Shown: one piece after another, positions 22,925 through 31,699 of the stretch
How the letters are laid out: every line of letters begins with the position of its first letter
Position numbering within the stretch: position 1 is the first letter of the stretch
Assembly (NCBI RefSeq): GCF_000938305.1
Contig: NZ_JYMT01000006.1
Span: 1 to 64,000, forward strand
Reading direction: 5' to 3'
Origin: Bradyrhizobium sp. LTSP885
GTDB lineage: Bacteria; Pseudomonadota; Alphaproteobacteria; Rhizobiales; Xanthobacteraceae
Length of the DNA: 64,000 nucleotides
The notes under the pieces: model-generated
The model's database searches: none
What the model was told of the DNA's origin: nothing
The model's input: the letters and a program-made list of their open reading frames with translations, nothing else
Made by a program: the position numbers and the translations under genes

Positions 22925-25900
22925 TCAGCACCTCACGAGGTCGTCAGCCTCACGCAGATCGCGGGACGTTTCCGCAGATGCAAATTTCGCCCGGGTCGAT
23001 ATCAGCAGGTCTCGTGCTTCGGCCCGTTTGGATGCGCTCTCGCCGGCGCCGGCCAAGCGCGCGATGCTGATCGCCGTGCGCAATTCCCAACCGACCGCCC
23101 CGAGCTTCCTGGCAGAGGCAAGCGAGCGTTTGAACAAGCGCATGGCAGCCCGGTCGTCTCGCAATGGTTCCTGACACATCAGCGAGCCGTGGATCCGATA
23201 GATCTCGGCAGCAGCCCAGCGCTCGCCAGTTTGCTTCACCAGGGACTCAGCCGAAGCCGCGAAGCTTCGAGCCCTTTCTATCTGCCCGATCCGCCCGAAT
23301 TCCGTGGCGAGCAGAATTCGATAGAGCGGAACCTGAATGCACCGATTCTCGGCGGGTAGTTTTCCGAGCAGGCCGCACAGTTGCTCGAGCACTTCCGGCG
23401 CAGAGCCTCGTGCAGCTAGCGCAGAGGTCGCCCACAAGGGACCAATGACCCGGTACATCGGATAGCCATACTCATCGGCGACCTTCAGGCCGCGTTCGAC
23501 GCTGGCAAGGTTGGCCGCAAGATCGCCCTCATACCAGTGATCGGACACGCCAAGAATGGAAGCAAATGCCAGCATGAAGGGATGCCCGATCTCATTCGCG
23601 AGCTGCCGCGCCGTCTCACAGCACTCTCTGGCCCGGCCGGGCCGACCCAACAGCCATTCGATGTGTCCGGAATAGACGAGCGACACGATCAATGGATCAT
23701 GCTGATAGATCTGGACCAGCTTGCCGTGATCACGAGGATTGTAGCGGGCGCTGATCAGAGCGGCGAGTTCGCTCGCCTGCTCCAGACGACCGAGAAAGAA
23801 ATTGGCGATCAGGGCCGCGGTGTACGCCATGAGGGCAGCCTCGTCGTCGTGCCACTCCTCGGCCCTCCGGACGAAATCCTCCGCATGTTCGAGGCCCTTG
23901 GTGAGCTCGCAGTTTACCAGCTTCGCTATGGTACTTCCCCACAGCACCGTCGCCTTCTCGCGAACGGTGCCATGGCTCGCACAAAGCTTGAGTGCACGCG
24001 TGTAGGATCCATAGACGTGCGGATCCGACCACCCTGCGTTTGCGGTATAGGCCATCGCCAGGTTGGACTGCAGCGCGATTTCAGCCTCGAAGCGCTGTTG
24101 TGAAGCGGGCAGCCTCGGAATCAGCGAGAGGCCTTCGCGCAGATGGGCCACGGCCTCCTTGGTGGCTGATCGGCGGAGGGCCGATTTGCCGGCCTGAAGC
24201 CAGGCCTCGATCGCTTCCGGAATGTTGCCTGCGCTCGCATAGTGATAGCCGAGCACGGCGGGCTGACTGCTCTCTCGGATCGCGGCCTCCTGAAGCAGCC
24301 ATGATGCGACGCGCGCATGGAGCTCGCGCCGCTCCTCCTTGAGGAGCGAGGAGTAGGCGACTTCCTGTATCATCGCGTGCTTGAATGCGAAGATGGCGCC
24401 TTGGGACTCCTCGATGCGATACACAATCTCTGCGCTCTCCAGTGCCCGCAACGCGTGTTTCAGCGTCTGGTCTTTGCCTGGAAGTACGTTGAAAATACCT
24501 TCATAACTGAATTGCCTCCCGAAGACGGAGGCGATCTGGGCGACACGCTTGGCCGGACCAAGGCGATCAAGGCGCTCCATCAGTGAGTCTTGAATGCTCG
24601 ACGGCACCAACGGTTCGGGCAATTTCCTGCTCACCGTCAAACCGTCAGTGGCGCGCTCGATCGCGCGGGCATCGATCACGGCCCGCGTAAACTCCTCGAT
24701 GAAAAGTGGCACGCCATCCGTTCTTGCAACGATCTGGCTGGTGATCCGGTGTGGGACGATATCGCTGCCTGCAACGGCGGCCACCATTTGCTCGCATTCG
24801 CGCGGTGCCAGCTTTTGCAGAGCAATGCGTCGAACTGCCGAGCCCGACAACCAGTCTGCCTGGTAGTCATCGCGATGTGTGATCAGGATCATAACCCGCT
24901 CGCCGGAACAGCGAGCTGTGATGCGCACCACCAGTTCGATGGTGGTCGGGTCGATCCACTGGACGTCCTCCGCGACAACCAATATGGGCCGCTTGCGCGA
25001 GGCCGCGATGAGAACATCGATGAACACCTCGAAAGCCCGGTCGCGCTCAAAGGGAGATCCGAGATCCACGGGTTCGTATTCCGGGCAGGCGGGTATCGAC
25101 AGGACAGCTCCGTAGTAGCTGAGTGCGTCCGCGACGTTGGGGGCTTCTCTTGCCAAAAACGAGCGCAATTTTGCCAATGCGAGTTCTGCGTCGTCGGCCT
25201 CCTGGATGCGGGTCACGCGCCTGAGCCTCTCGATTTCCGGGGCAAGCGGCGTGTTGACGTGGAACGGCGAGCATTGCAGCGACACAACGCTGCGCCGAGC
25301 CGCATCAAGGGAGCTGCGGAACTGGCGGATCAGGCGTGACTTGCCTATGCCAGGTTCGCCGGAAATGACGCCGACCTGTCCTGAGCCCGCTACCGCCTGC
25401 CGCCACATCTCGTCGAGCAGTGCGCTTTCGCTGGCTCGGTTAATCATCGGAGCAAGAGGCAACCTCTGCGCCCTGTCGAACCTGCTCTCGCTGGACGCGA
25501 GAGCTTCCGCACTCCAGGCGTCGACCGGCTCCTCCACCCCCTTGAGCGATCGTCTGCCAAGCGGCGCGTAGCTGAACGTTCGGCGGGTCAGCTCGTAAGT
25601 GCTCGCACCGACCACGACACCATTCTCACTGGCGAGCCCTTGCAGGCGGGCAGCGACATGCGCGGAGCTGCCGAACACTTCCCGCCGCTCGGGGGGCTCG
25701 CCGGGCACGCTGCCGACGACCACCAACCCCGTGTTGACCCCGATCCGCACACCAAGGCGGACGAAGCCGCCATCGGACAACGGAAACTGATGTTCCTTGA
25801 TCGCCGCGGCGACCGCCAGCGAAGCGCGCACCGCGCGTTCGGGATCATCTTCATGGGCCTGCGGCACGCCAAAATATGCCAACAATCCGTCGCCGATCAG

Positions 25901-26140
25901 TCTGGCGATATGACCGCCGTAGCGGCGAATCTCCTCGTCGCAGATATCGCGGTAGGTTTTGATAATCGCAAAGAATTCTTCGGGATCGATGCGCTCACTC
26001 AGGGGGGTCGAGCCGACGATGTCGACAAATGCCACGGTAAGCTGGCGGCGTTCGGCATGCGGGGCCTCGCCCCCGCCGTTGGTCGGCGACCGCGTCCACT
26101 GAAGTGTGTCCGCCTGATCCGGATTCGGCAGGCTGTTCAT
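22925..26140 (-). CDS. Class III nucleotide cyclase fused to ATPase and TPR-like repeats
   Basis: A 1071-residue signalling protein. Residues 35-210 are a class III adenylate/guanylate cyclase domain with both metal-binding aspartates (Asp40 in VAFVDIVGST, Asp84 in LIGDGLLAYFG) and the catalytic arginine region SSAHVAARLQ. Residues about 235-530 are an AAA/STAND-like ATPase with Walker A GEPGIGKS (261-268) and Walker B ILVVAEDVQW. The C-terminal half is helical with TPR-like repeats. No membrane segment. This architecture is common in Bradyrhizobium and mycobacteria. Ligand sensing by the repeat region and cAMP output are inferred. It faces the peroxidase operon, whose promoter has a CRP-type site. 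Confidence 0.9.
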   Translation of the reverse strand: MNSLPNPDQADTLQWTRSPTNGGGEAPHAERRQLTVAFVDIVGSTPLSERIDPEEFFAIIKTYRDICDEEIRRYGGHIARLIGDGLLAYFGVPQAHEDDPERAVRASLAVAAAIKEHQFPLSDGGFVRLGVRIGVNTGLVVVGSVPGEPPERREVFGSSAHVAARLQGLASENGVVVGASTYELTRRTFSYAPLGRRSLKGVEEPVDAWSAEALASSESRFDRAQRLPLAPMINRASESALLDEMWRQAVAGSGQVGVISGEPGIGKSRLIRQFRSSLDAARRSVVSLQCSPFHVNTPLAPEIERLRRVTRIQEADDAELALAKLRSFLAREAPNVADALSYYGAVLSIPACPEYEPVDLGSPFERDRAFEVFIDVLIAASRKRPILVVAEDVQWIDPTTIELVVRITARCSGERVMILITHRDDYQADWLSGSAVRRIALQKLAPRECEQMVAAVAGSDIVPHRITSQIVARTDGVPLFIEEFTRAVIDARAIERATDGLTVSRKLPEPLVPSSIQDSLMERLDRLGPAKRVAQIASVFGRQFSYEGIFNVLPGKDQTLKHALRALESAEIVYRIEESQGAIFAFKHAMIQEVAYSSLLKEERRELHARVASWLLQEAAIRESSQPAVLGYHYASAGNIPEAIEAWLQAGKSALRRSATKEAVAHLREGLSLIPRLPASQQRFEAEIALQSNLAMAYTANAGWSDPHVYGSYTRALKLCASHGTVREKATVLWGSTIAKLVNCELTKGLEHAEDFVRRAEEWHDDEAALMAYTAALIANFFLGRLEQASELAALISARYNPRDHGKLVQIYQHDPLIVSLVYSGHIEWLLGRPGRARECCETARQLANEIGHPFMLAFASILGVSDHWYEGDLAANLASVERGLKVADEYGYPMYRVIGPLWATSALAARGSAPEVLEQLCGLLGKLPAENRCIQVPLYRILLATEFGRIGQIERARSFAASAESLVKQTGERWAAAEIYRIHGSLMCQEPLRDDRAAMRLFKRSLASARKLGAVGWELRTAISIARLAGAGESASKRAEARDLLISTRAKFASAETSRDLREADDLVRC

Positions 26141-26214
26141 GACGCCACCATGTCCCGTTTCCGCCGTAGCTGCCGCGAGGCTGGATAGACCGCAAGCCTC
26201 CGGTTGACGCTGCC

Positions 26215-26242
26215 GAGCTGCCTGTACTCAGGCAGGCAGCTC
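26215..26242. other. Perfect 10-bp inverted repeat upstream of the cyclase gene
   Basis: GAGCTGCCTG and CAGGCAGCTC flank an 8-base loop. It lies 75 bases upstream of the cyclase start. It could be a regulator site or a leader hairpin; there is no U-tract to make it a terminator. The rest of 26141-26370 holds nothing else recognisable. Confidence 0.45.
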
Positions 26243-26370
26243 CAAGGATTGAACACCATGCGCTCGCAGTCGTACAGCTGATTCGCGCCGGAAAACCCTG
26301 CTTTGGAATGGCGATGCGTGAGGGCGGGTCGACCACTTGGGTCAAAGCCGGAAATCCCGGGCGGCTTCGA

Positions 26371-26454
26371 CGTAATCCACCGCAGATGGCGGATTGCGCC
26401 GGAGCCTGTCGTCGGGCCGCGCTTCGCGCGGACCCGTCGGGCTAATCCGCCTTA
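26371..26454. repeat. Intergenic repeat with TAATCCGCC arms
   Basis: Arms built on GTAATCCACCGC, GGCGGATTGC and CTAATCCGCC enclose a core (26401-26440, GGAGCCTGTCGTCGGGC then a GCGC..TTCGCGCG hairpin) that is also present at 34569-34605 inside a different repeat. It lies just downstream of the MFS gene. Confidence 0.65.
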
Positions 26455-26458
26455 CTGG

Positions 26459-27793
26459 TTACCCGCCCGCGTCGTTGACGTTCAGATCGACGCCCTGCGG
26501 ATCCTTGATCGTGGACACCGTCACCAGCGAGATCACCGCGAGCACCGCGATGTAGACGCCGACCCGCCAGGATTCGCCGTAGGTCCCGATGATCCATTGC
26601 GCGATCATCGGCGCGAAGGCGCCGCCGAGGATGGCGCCGAGCGCGTAGCCGATCGAGACGCCGGAATAGCGCACCTTGGCCGGAAACAACTCGGCATAGA
26701 GCGCCGCCTGCGGACCGTAGGACAGGCCGAGCGCAACCGTGAGGCCGACGGCGCCGAGGAAGAACAGTGGCAGGCTCTTGGTGTCGATCAGGAACCACAT
26801 CGGCACCGCCCACAGCACCATCAGCCCGTAGCCGATCTGGAAGCACCTGACGCGCCCGATCTTGTCGCCGAGGATGCCGCCGAGCAGCGTGAAGATGAAC
26901 CAACTCACGGCCGCCAGCGTGCCGCCGAGCAGCAGCTGCTCCGACGGCATCTTCAGCGTGTTGGCGCCGTAGCTGATGATGAAGGCGATCAGGATGTAGC
27001 CGGCCGCGTTGTTGGCCATGAAGATCAATGCGGTGCGCAGGATCTCCTTGCTGTGGTTGCGGAACAGCTCCTTGATCGGCGCCGCCGATTCCTTGCGCCG
27101 GAGCTGCATCGCCTGGAACACCGGCGATTCCTCGACGGTCCGGCGGATCACGATGCCGACCACGATCAGCAGGATCGACAGCAGGAACGGGATGCGCCAG
27201 CCCCACTCGATCATCGCCTGCTTGCCAAGGCTCGCCGTAAGCAGCCACAACACGCCGGTCGCCAGGATCATGCCGAGCGGCGTGCCGATCTGCGGGAACG
27301 AGCCGAAGAAACTGCGCCGGTCGCGCGGTGCCGATTCCACAGCCATCAGCGCCGCGCCGCCCCACTCGCCGCCGGCCGAGAAGCCCTGCAGGATGCGCAG
27401 CAGGATCAGGAGCGCCGGCGCCCAGGCGCCGATCTGCGCGTAGGTCGGCAGCATGCCGACCAGCGCGGTCGCAGCCCCCATCAACAGCAGCGTGACGACG
27501 AGCATGTTCTTGCGCCCGAAGCGATCGCCGAGATGACCGCAGACGATGGCGCCGAGCGGGCGGAACAGGAACGACAGGCCGAGCGTCGCAAACGACACGA
27601 TCTGCGCCAGCAGCGGATTGTTCTGGTTCATCGGCGCGAAGAACAGTGCGCCGAACACCAGGCCTGCCGCCTGCGCGTAGACGAAGAAGTCGTACCATTC
27701 GATCGTGGTGCCGACGAGCGTCGCGGTGAGGACCTTGCGTTCCTCATCCGACAGTTCAGCGCCGCGCGAGCGCGCGGACAGTTCGATGGACAT
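26459..27793 (-). CDS. MFS transporter, metabolite:H+ symporter (MHS) family
   Basis: A 444-residue inner-membrane transporter with 12 predicted helices. The MHS marks are TTIEWYDFFVYAQAAGLVF at the first helix, the loop 2-3 motif GHLGDRFGRKNMLV, and LRILQGFSAGGEWGGAAL. Family members import organic acids, betaines or related solutes with protons. ATG at 27793 follows GGGGAGG. It stands alone and is divergent from a second MFS gene, so the substrate cannot be inferred. Confidence 0.92.
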   Translation of the reverse strand: MSIELSARSRGAELSDEERKVLTATLVGTTIEWYDFFVYAQAAGLVFGALFFAPMNQNNPLLAQIVSFATLGLSFLFRPLGAIVCGHLGDRFGRKNMLVVTLLLMGAATALVGMLPTYAQIGAWAPALLILLRILQGFSAGGEWGGAALMAVESAPRDRRSFFGSFPQIGTPLGMILATGVLWLLTASLGKQAMIEWGWRIPFLLSILLIVVGIVIRRTVEESPVFQAMQLRRKESAAPIKELFRNHSKEILRTALIFMANNAAGYILIAFIISYGANTLKMPSEQLLLGGTLAAVSWFIFTLLGGILGDKIGRVRCFQIGYGLMVLWAVPMWFLIDTKSLPLFFLGAVGLTVALGLSYGPQAALYAELFPAKVRYSGVSIGYALGAILGGAFAPMIAQWIIGTYGESWRVGVYIAVLAVISLVTVSTIKDPQGVDLNVNDAGG

Positions 27794-28063
27794 GTGGCCT
27801 CCCCCGTACCCGTTTTTACTCTCGCAGGATCGACATCCGCCGCGACGCGCAGGCCCTGCGAGGTTCTGGTGGCTGAGATAGCAGAACTTCTCGCACGGCA
27901 CGAGCAAAATGGTTGCTCATGCAACCGTATTTGGGGCGAAAAACGTCCTTCAACCGGTCCTGACTGGGCTACCTCACCTGTGACCGCCGGGCACCCATCC
28001 CAAAACGCGGATTGTGCAGCGCAGCAAGATCGCTATGATTCAGGCTCCCCAAGAGGTCGATAA

Positions 28064-29311
28064 GTGTCTGACATCAATGCCGATGCCTGGGTCTCCTCAG
28101 GCCACCGCCCGATGGGCTTTCCTGAATTCGTCATCATTATTGCTTCCATCATGGCGCTGAACCCGCTGGCGATGGACATGATGCTGCCGGCGCTGCCGAA
28201 CATCCGCTCCGCCTTCGGCATCGTCGACGCCAACCGTCCGCAGCTGGTGCTGTCGATCTTCCTGGTCGGCTTCGGCGTCGGCCAGTTCGTCATGGGCCCG
28301 CTGTCGGACCGCTTCGGCCGCCGTCCCGTGCTGCTCGGCGGCATGACCGTCTACACCATCGCCGGCCTGCTCGCGATCATGGCGCCCTCGCTCGAGACGC
28401 TGCTGTTGGCGCGCGCGCTGCAGGGCCTCGGCACCGCGGCCACCCGCGTGATCGCGACCTCGATCGTGCGCGACTGCTACGCCGGACGGCGGATGGCGAG
28501 CGTGATGTCGCTGGCGATGATGGTGTTCATCGCCGTCCCCGTGATCGCGCCGTCCTTCGGCCAGGCGGTGATGCTGCTGACGCATTGGCGCGGCATTTTC
28601 GTCATCCTGATGATCTATGGCGTGATTGCGCTGGCCTGGAGCGCGCTGCGCATGCCGGAGACGCTGGCGCCGGAGAACCGCAAGTCGCTGGCGATCCCGG
28701 ACGTGCTCGCCGCGTTCCGCCAGACCGTCACCACCCGCCAGACGCTCGGCTACGCGCTCGCCGCCGGCGGCGTGCAGGGCGCGCTGTTTGCCTTCGTGTT
28801 CTCCTCACAGCAGATCTTCACCGAGGTCTTCAAGCTCGGGCACTATTTTCCGCTCGCGTTTGCCGCGATCGCGGTCGGCGTCGCGGTGGCGGGCTTCCTC
28901 AACTCGCGCATTGTCGGCCGCATCGGCATGCGCGTGATCTCACACGCCGCGATATCGGGCTTTGTCGTCGTCGCTGCGGTGCTGCTCGTCGCTGTCAAGA
29001 CTGAGACGCTGTCGCTGCCGCTGTTCATGGCGCTGGCGGCGCTGATGATGTTCGCGTTCGGGCTGATGATGGCGAACTTCACCGCGCTTGCGATGGAGCC
29101 GCAGGGCAAGATCGCCGGTACCGCCTCCTCGCTCTACGGCACGATCACCACCCTGCTGGGGATCGGGATCGGCACCACGATCGGCCAGGATTACGACGGC
29201 ACGCTGCTGCCATTCGCGACCGGCTTCTTCCTCTGCACGCTCGCCGCACTCGCAGTGGTGCTGGTGACGGAAAAAGGCCGCATGTTCCGGCCGCATCATC
29301 ACCCGGTCTGA
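28064..29311 (+). CDS. MFS multidrug efflux transporter, Bcr/CflA-type
   Basis: A 415-residue, 12-helix drug:H+ antiporter. The Bcr/CflA pattern is visible: NPLAMDMMLPALPNI in helix 1, GQFVMGPLSDRFGRRPVLL in loop 2-3, and RALQGLGTAATRVIATSIVRD in helix 4. The GTG start follows AAGAGG. Members export bicyclomycin, chloramphenicol or sulfonamides; specificity is not readable. The gene is divergent from the MHS transporter and followed by an orphan permease pair. Confidence 0.9.
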   Translation: MSDINADAWVSSGHRPMGFPEFVIIIASIMALNPLAMDMMLPALPNIRSAFGIVDANRPQLVLSIFLVGFGVGQFVMGPLSDRFGRRPVLLGGMTVYTIAGLLAIMAPSLETLLLARALQGLGTAATRVIATSIVRDCYAGRRMASVMSLAMMVFIAVPVIAPSFGQAVMLLTHWRGIFVILMIYGVIALAWSALRMPETLAPENRKSLAIPDVLAAFRQTVTTRQTLGYALAAGGVQGALFAFVFSSQQIFTEVFKLGHYFPLAFAAIAVGVAVAGFLNSRIVGRIGMRVISHAAISGFVVVAAVLLVAVKTETLSLPLFMALAALMMFAFGLMMANFTALAMEPQGKIAGTASSLYGTITTLLGIGIGTTIGQDYDGTLLPFATGFFLCTLAALAVVLVTEKGRMFRPHHHPV

Positions 29312-29490
29312 GTATCCCTAAGATCGGGCAACGGGCCCGGTCTCCGTACTGACTTTGCGGCATGTTCGAGAGCCTCCTCACCAACTGTTGCATCCACCCA
29401 AATGATTGCATATCGGCCCTCGTGGAGCGCGCATCCCCGATGCTGTGGCACATCCTTTGTGTCAACGCCCGACGCTCATCGGCGGAGTAG

Positions 29491-30363
29491 ATGAAACCTT
29501 TTGATAATCGAGCATGGCTTTTCATGCTTCCTGCGGTTGCGGTCCTGTTGTTCGTCGGCATTGTTCCGCTCGTCACAGTCTTCAACTACTCCTTCTTTGA
29601 TATATTCTCCCTGCAGCAGTTAAACTGGGTCGGCGTTCAATGGTATCGCGACATCCTGTCGACCGAACGATTCTATGACGCCCTCGCTCGAAGCGTTGTT
29701 TTTTCCGCGATTGTTCTTTGCGTCCAGATTCCGCTTGGCGTCGGCATCGCGCTGATACTGCCTCGCGGCGGCTGGCGTCAGAGCGTTGCCCTGATGTTGT
29801 TGGCGGCCCCACTGGTCGTCCCGTCGAACATGATCCCGATCATGTGGCTGAACCTGATCAGTCCCGCAGGATTGGCGGGGCGCACCTTCGCCTGGCTCGG
29901 TATTGCCTTCGACTACAAGTTCAACGCCATCCATACATGGTTGGTGCTCGTTATCATGGATACCTGGCACTGGTTGGGGCTGGTGGTGGTCCTTGCCTAT
30001 TCAGGCTTGTCGGGCATCCAGCCTGCCTTCTACCAGGCCGCTGCGATCGATGGCGCCTCGCGATTCCAGATATTCCGGCATATCGAGCTACCGAAGATCG
30101 GCGGCGTGCTATCCATGGCGCTGCTTTTGCGCTTCGTCGACAGCTTCATGATCTACACGGAGGCATTCCGCATCAACGCCGGCGGGCCAAACGGGGCGAC
30201 CACTTTTCTCAGCCTTGACCTCGGAGAAGACATCCAGGGTTTTAATTACGGCATGGCGGCAGCACGGTCGATGATCTACTTCCTGATGATCCTGATTGTC
30301 GCGTGGTCCTTCAAGACAACGATGGACGGCCGCAAAAAACTTCAAACCGTGAATCGCGCATGA
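29491..30363 (+). CDS. Sugar-type ABC transporter permease (MalF/UgpA-like)
   Basis: A 290-residue CUT1-type permease with six membrane helices. The EAA loop is QAAAIDGASRFQIFRHIELP. ATG has GGCGGAG seven bases upstream. The next permease overlaps its stop (ATGA). No binding protein or ATPase gene lies on either side; 29312-29490 holds only non-coding sequence. Base composition is lower in GC than the flanking genes. The pair looks like part of a larger sugar or polyol importer whose other genes have been lost or lie elsewhere. Confidence 0.88.
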   Translation: MKPFDNRAWLFMLPAVAVLLFVGIVPLVTVFNYSFFDIFSLQQLNWVGVQWYRDILSTERFYDALARSVVFSAIVLCVQIPLGVGIALILPRGGWRQSVALMLLAAPLVVPSNMIPIMWLNLISPAGLAGRTFAWLGIAFDYKFNAIHTWLVLVIMDTWHWLGLVVVLAYSGLSGIQPAFYQAAAIDGASRFQIFRHIELPKIGGVLSMALLLRFVDSFMIYTEAFRINAGGPNGATTFLSLDLGEDIQGFNYGMAAARSMIYFLMILIVAWSFKTTMDGRKKLQTVNRA

Positions 30364-31184
30364 TGGGCAGTCAAGACATGTCCCGCCGAAACACGGCAAG
30401 GTCGCTTCTGATATTGCTCGCGTTTCTTGCCCTCGCGGCCTTTATCCTGCTTCCCTTTGCGCAGACGCTGATCGTCAGCTTTACCTCGACCTTGCCGCGG
30501 GATGGCATTCCTGAAGGCCGCTTCAGCCTCGTCAATTATCTGAACGTTATTCGATCGCCCGCCCTGACATCCTCGATTCTCAATTCGTTTCTCTATGTCA
30601 TGATGAACGTCGCGCTCTGCCTGACCGTTGCATTGCCTGCAGCGTATGCCTTTGCGCGTTATGCGTTCGTCGGTGACCGGCATTTTTTCTTTATGCTGCT
30701 GACTTTCCGTATCACGCCACCGGTGGTGCTCTCGTTACCGATCTTCGTTCTCTTTGCTCAGTTCAATCTGGTGAATTCCCCGATAGGGATTGCGCTAGTC
30801 CACTGCCTGTTCAACATCCCAATTGCGATCTGGATTCTCGAAAGCTTCATTGCGGCGGTCCCAACCGAATTTGACGAGATGGCGTACCTCGACGGTCACT
30901 CATGGCTGTCGTTCTTCTTTCGTCATCTCATCCCGGCCATCGCTCCGGGCATCGGCGTCTCAGCTTTCTTTTGCTTTATCTTCTCCTGGGTCGAAGTCGT
31001 TTTCGCACGCATCCTCACGGTGACGGCGGGCAAGCCAATCACAATGGCGATCAACGCGTTGTTCAGCTTCCGGACAGACATTGGCCTGGTCATGGCCATG
31101 ACCGTCATCTCGCTTCTGCCAGGATTGGGAATGATCTATTTTGTGCGGAACTACATCTCCCGCGGCTTTATCATTAAAGCCTGA
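30360..31184 (+). CDS. Sugar-type ABC transporter permease (MalG/UgpE-like)
   Basis: A 274-residue CUT1-type permease, partner of the preceding gene, with an EAA loop DEMAYLDGHSWLSFFFRHLIP. The ATG at 30360 overlaps the upstream TGA and is preferred to an earlier in-frame start. The 3' end overlaps the convergent DUF983 gene by 11 bases. Without an ATPase nearby, it would need to borrow a multi-use MalK/UgpC-type ATPase. Confidence 0.87.
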   Translation: MMGSQDMSRRNTARSLLILLAFLALAAFILLPFAQTLIVSFTSTLPRDGIPEGRFSLVNYLNVIRSPALTSSILNSFLYVMMNVALCLTVALPAAYAFARYAFVGDRHFFFMLLTFRITPPVVLSLPIFVLFAQFNLVNSPIGIALVHCLFNIPIAIWILESFIAAVPTEFDEMAYLDGHSWLSFFFRHLIPAIAPGIGVSAFFCFIFSWVEVVFARILTVTAGKPITMAINALFSFRTDIGLVMAMTVISLLPGLGMIYFVRNYISRGFIIKA

Positions 31185-31605
31185 CCGACAGGTCGTTGTG
31201 CGTCGCGTTGCGTGCCCGCACCGGCGCCATACGCCGGCGCGACGCCGCAAATCCCTCCATCCCCAACTGCCATTGCAGACCGACGATCGCGCCTTTAGTC
31301 GGCTGCAGCAGCCCGAGCGCGCTGAACAGCGTGAAGGGCAGCCAGATCGCCAGTTGCAGCCAGGCCGGCGGTGCGTAGGCCATCTCCATCCAGAGCAGCG
31401 CCGGCACCACGATGTGGCCGACCACGACGATGACGAGATAGGCCGGAAAATCGTCGGCGCGCTGCGGGGTGAAATCCTCTGCGCAGACCTCGCAATGGTC
31501 GGCCACTTTCAGGAAGCGGCCAAACAGATGGCCGCGCCCGCAGTTCGGGCACTTCATCGAGAAGCCGCGCAACATCGCCTTTGGCAGTGAAACCGTCTCG
31601 CTCAT
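31174..31605 (-). CDS. DUF983 family membrane protein
   Basis: A 143-residue protein with an N-terminal four-cysteine zinc-ribbon-like knuckle (CPNCGRG...CEVCAEDF, about residues 19-45) followed by two membrane helices (YLVIVVVGHIVVPALLW and LQLAIWLPFTLFSALGLL). This is the DUF983 layout, widespread in alphaproteobacteria and of unknown function, often near cytochrome oxidase genes though not here. The ATG at 31605 gives the usual family length. Confidence 0.85.
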   Translation of the reverse strand: MSETVSLPKAMLRGFSMKCPNCGRGHLFGRFLKVADHCEVCAEDFTPQRADDFPAYLVIVVVGHIVVPALLWMEMAYAPPAWLQLAIWLPFTLFSALGLLQPTKGAIVGLQWQLGMEGFAASRRRMAPVRARNATHNDLSVRL

Positions 31606-31699
31606 TGTCGTAATCCTTGGCCGTCGTCCTTGACCTGATCTGATGATCCATACAATATGAATTCTGAGACCTACAATCAAAGACAATGTGCCGGATTGC

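Noticed and set aside
26303..28063. 586-codon plus-strand open frame
   Set aside because: It covers the MHS transporter on the other strand; its translation is a His/Arg/Gln-rich low-complexity product typical of antisense frames in high-GC genes.
29312..29490. Remnant of an ABC ATPase or binding protein upstream of the orphan permeases
   Set aside because: I read the three plus frames and saw no convincing ABC motif or continuous frame.
31630..31656. TTGACC / TACAAT promoter between DUF983 and MocR genes
   Set aside because: Spacing of 15 bases is short for a sigma-70-type promoter; not reported as a feature.
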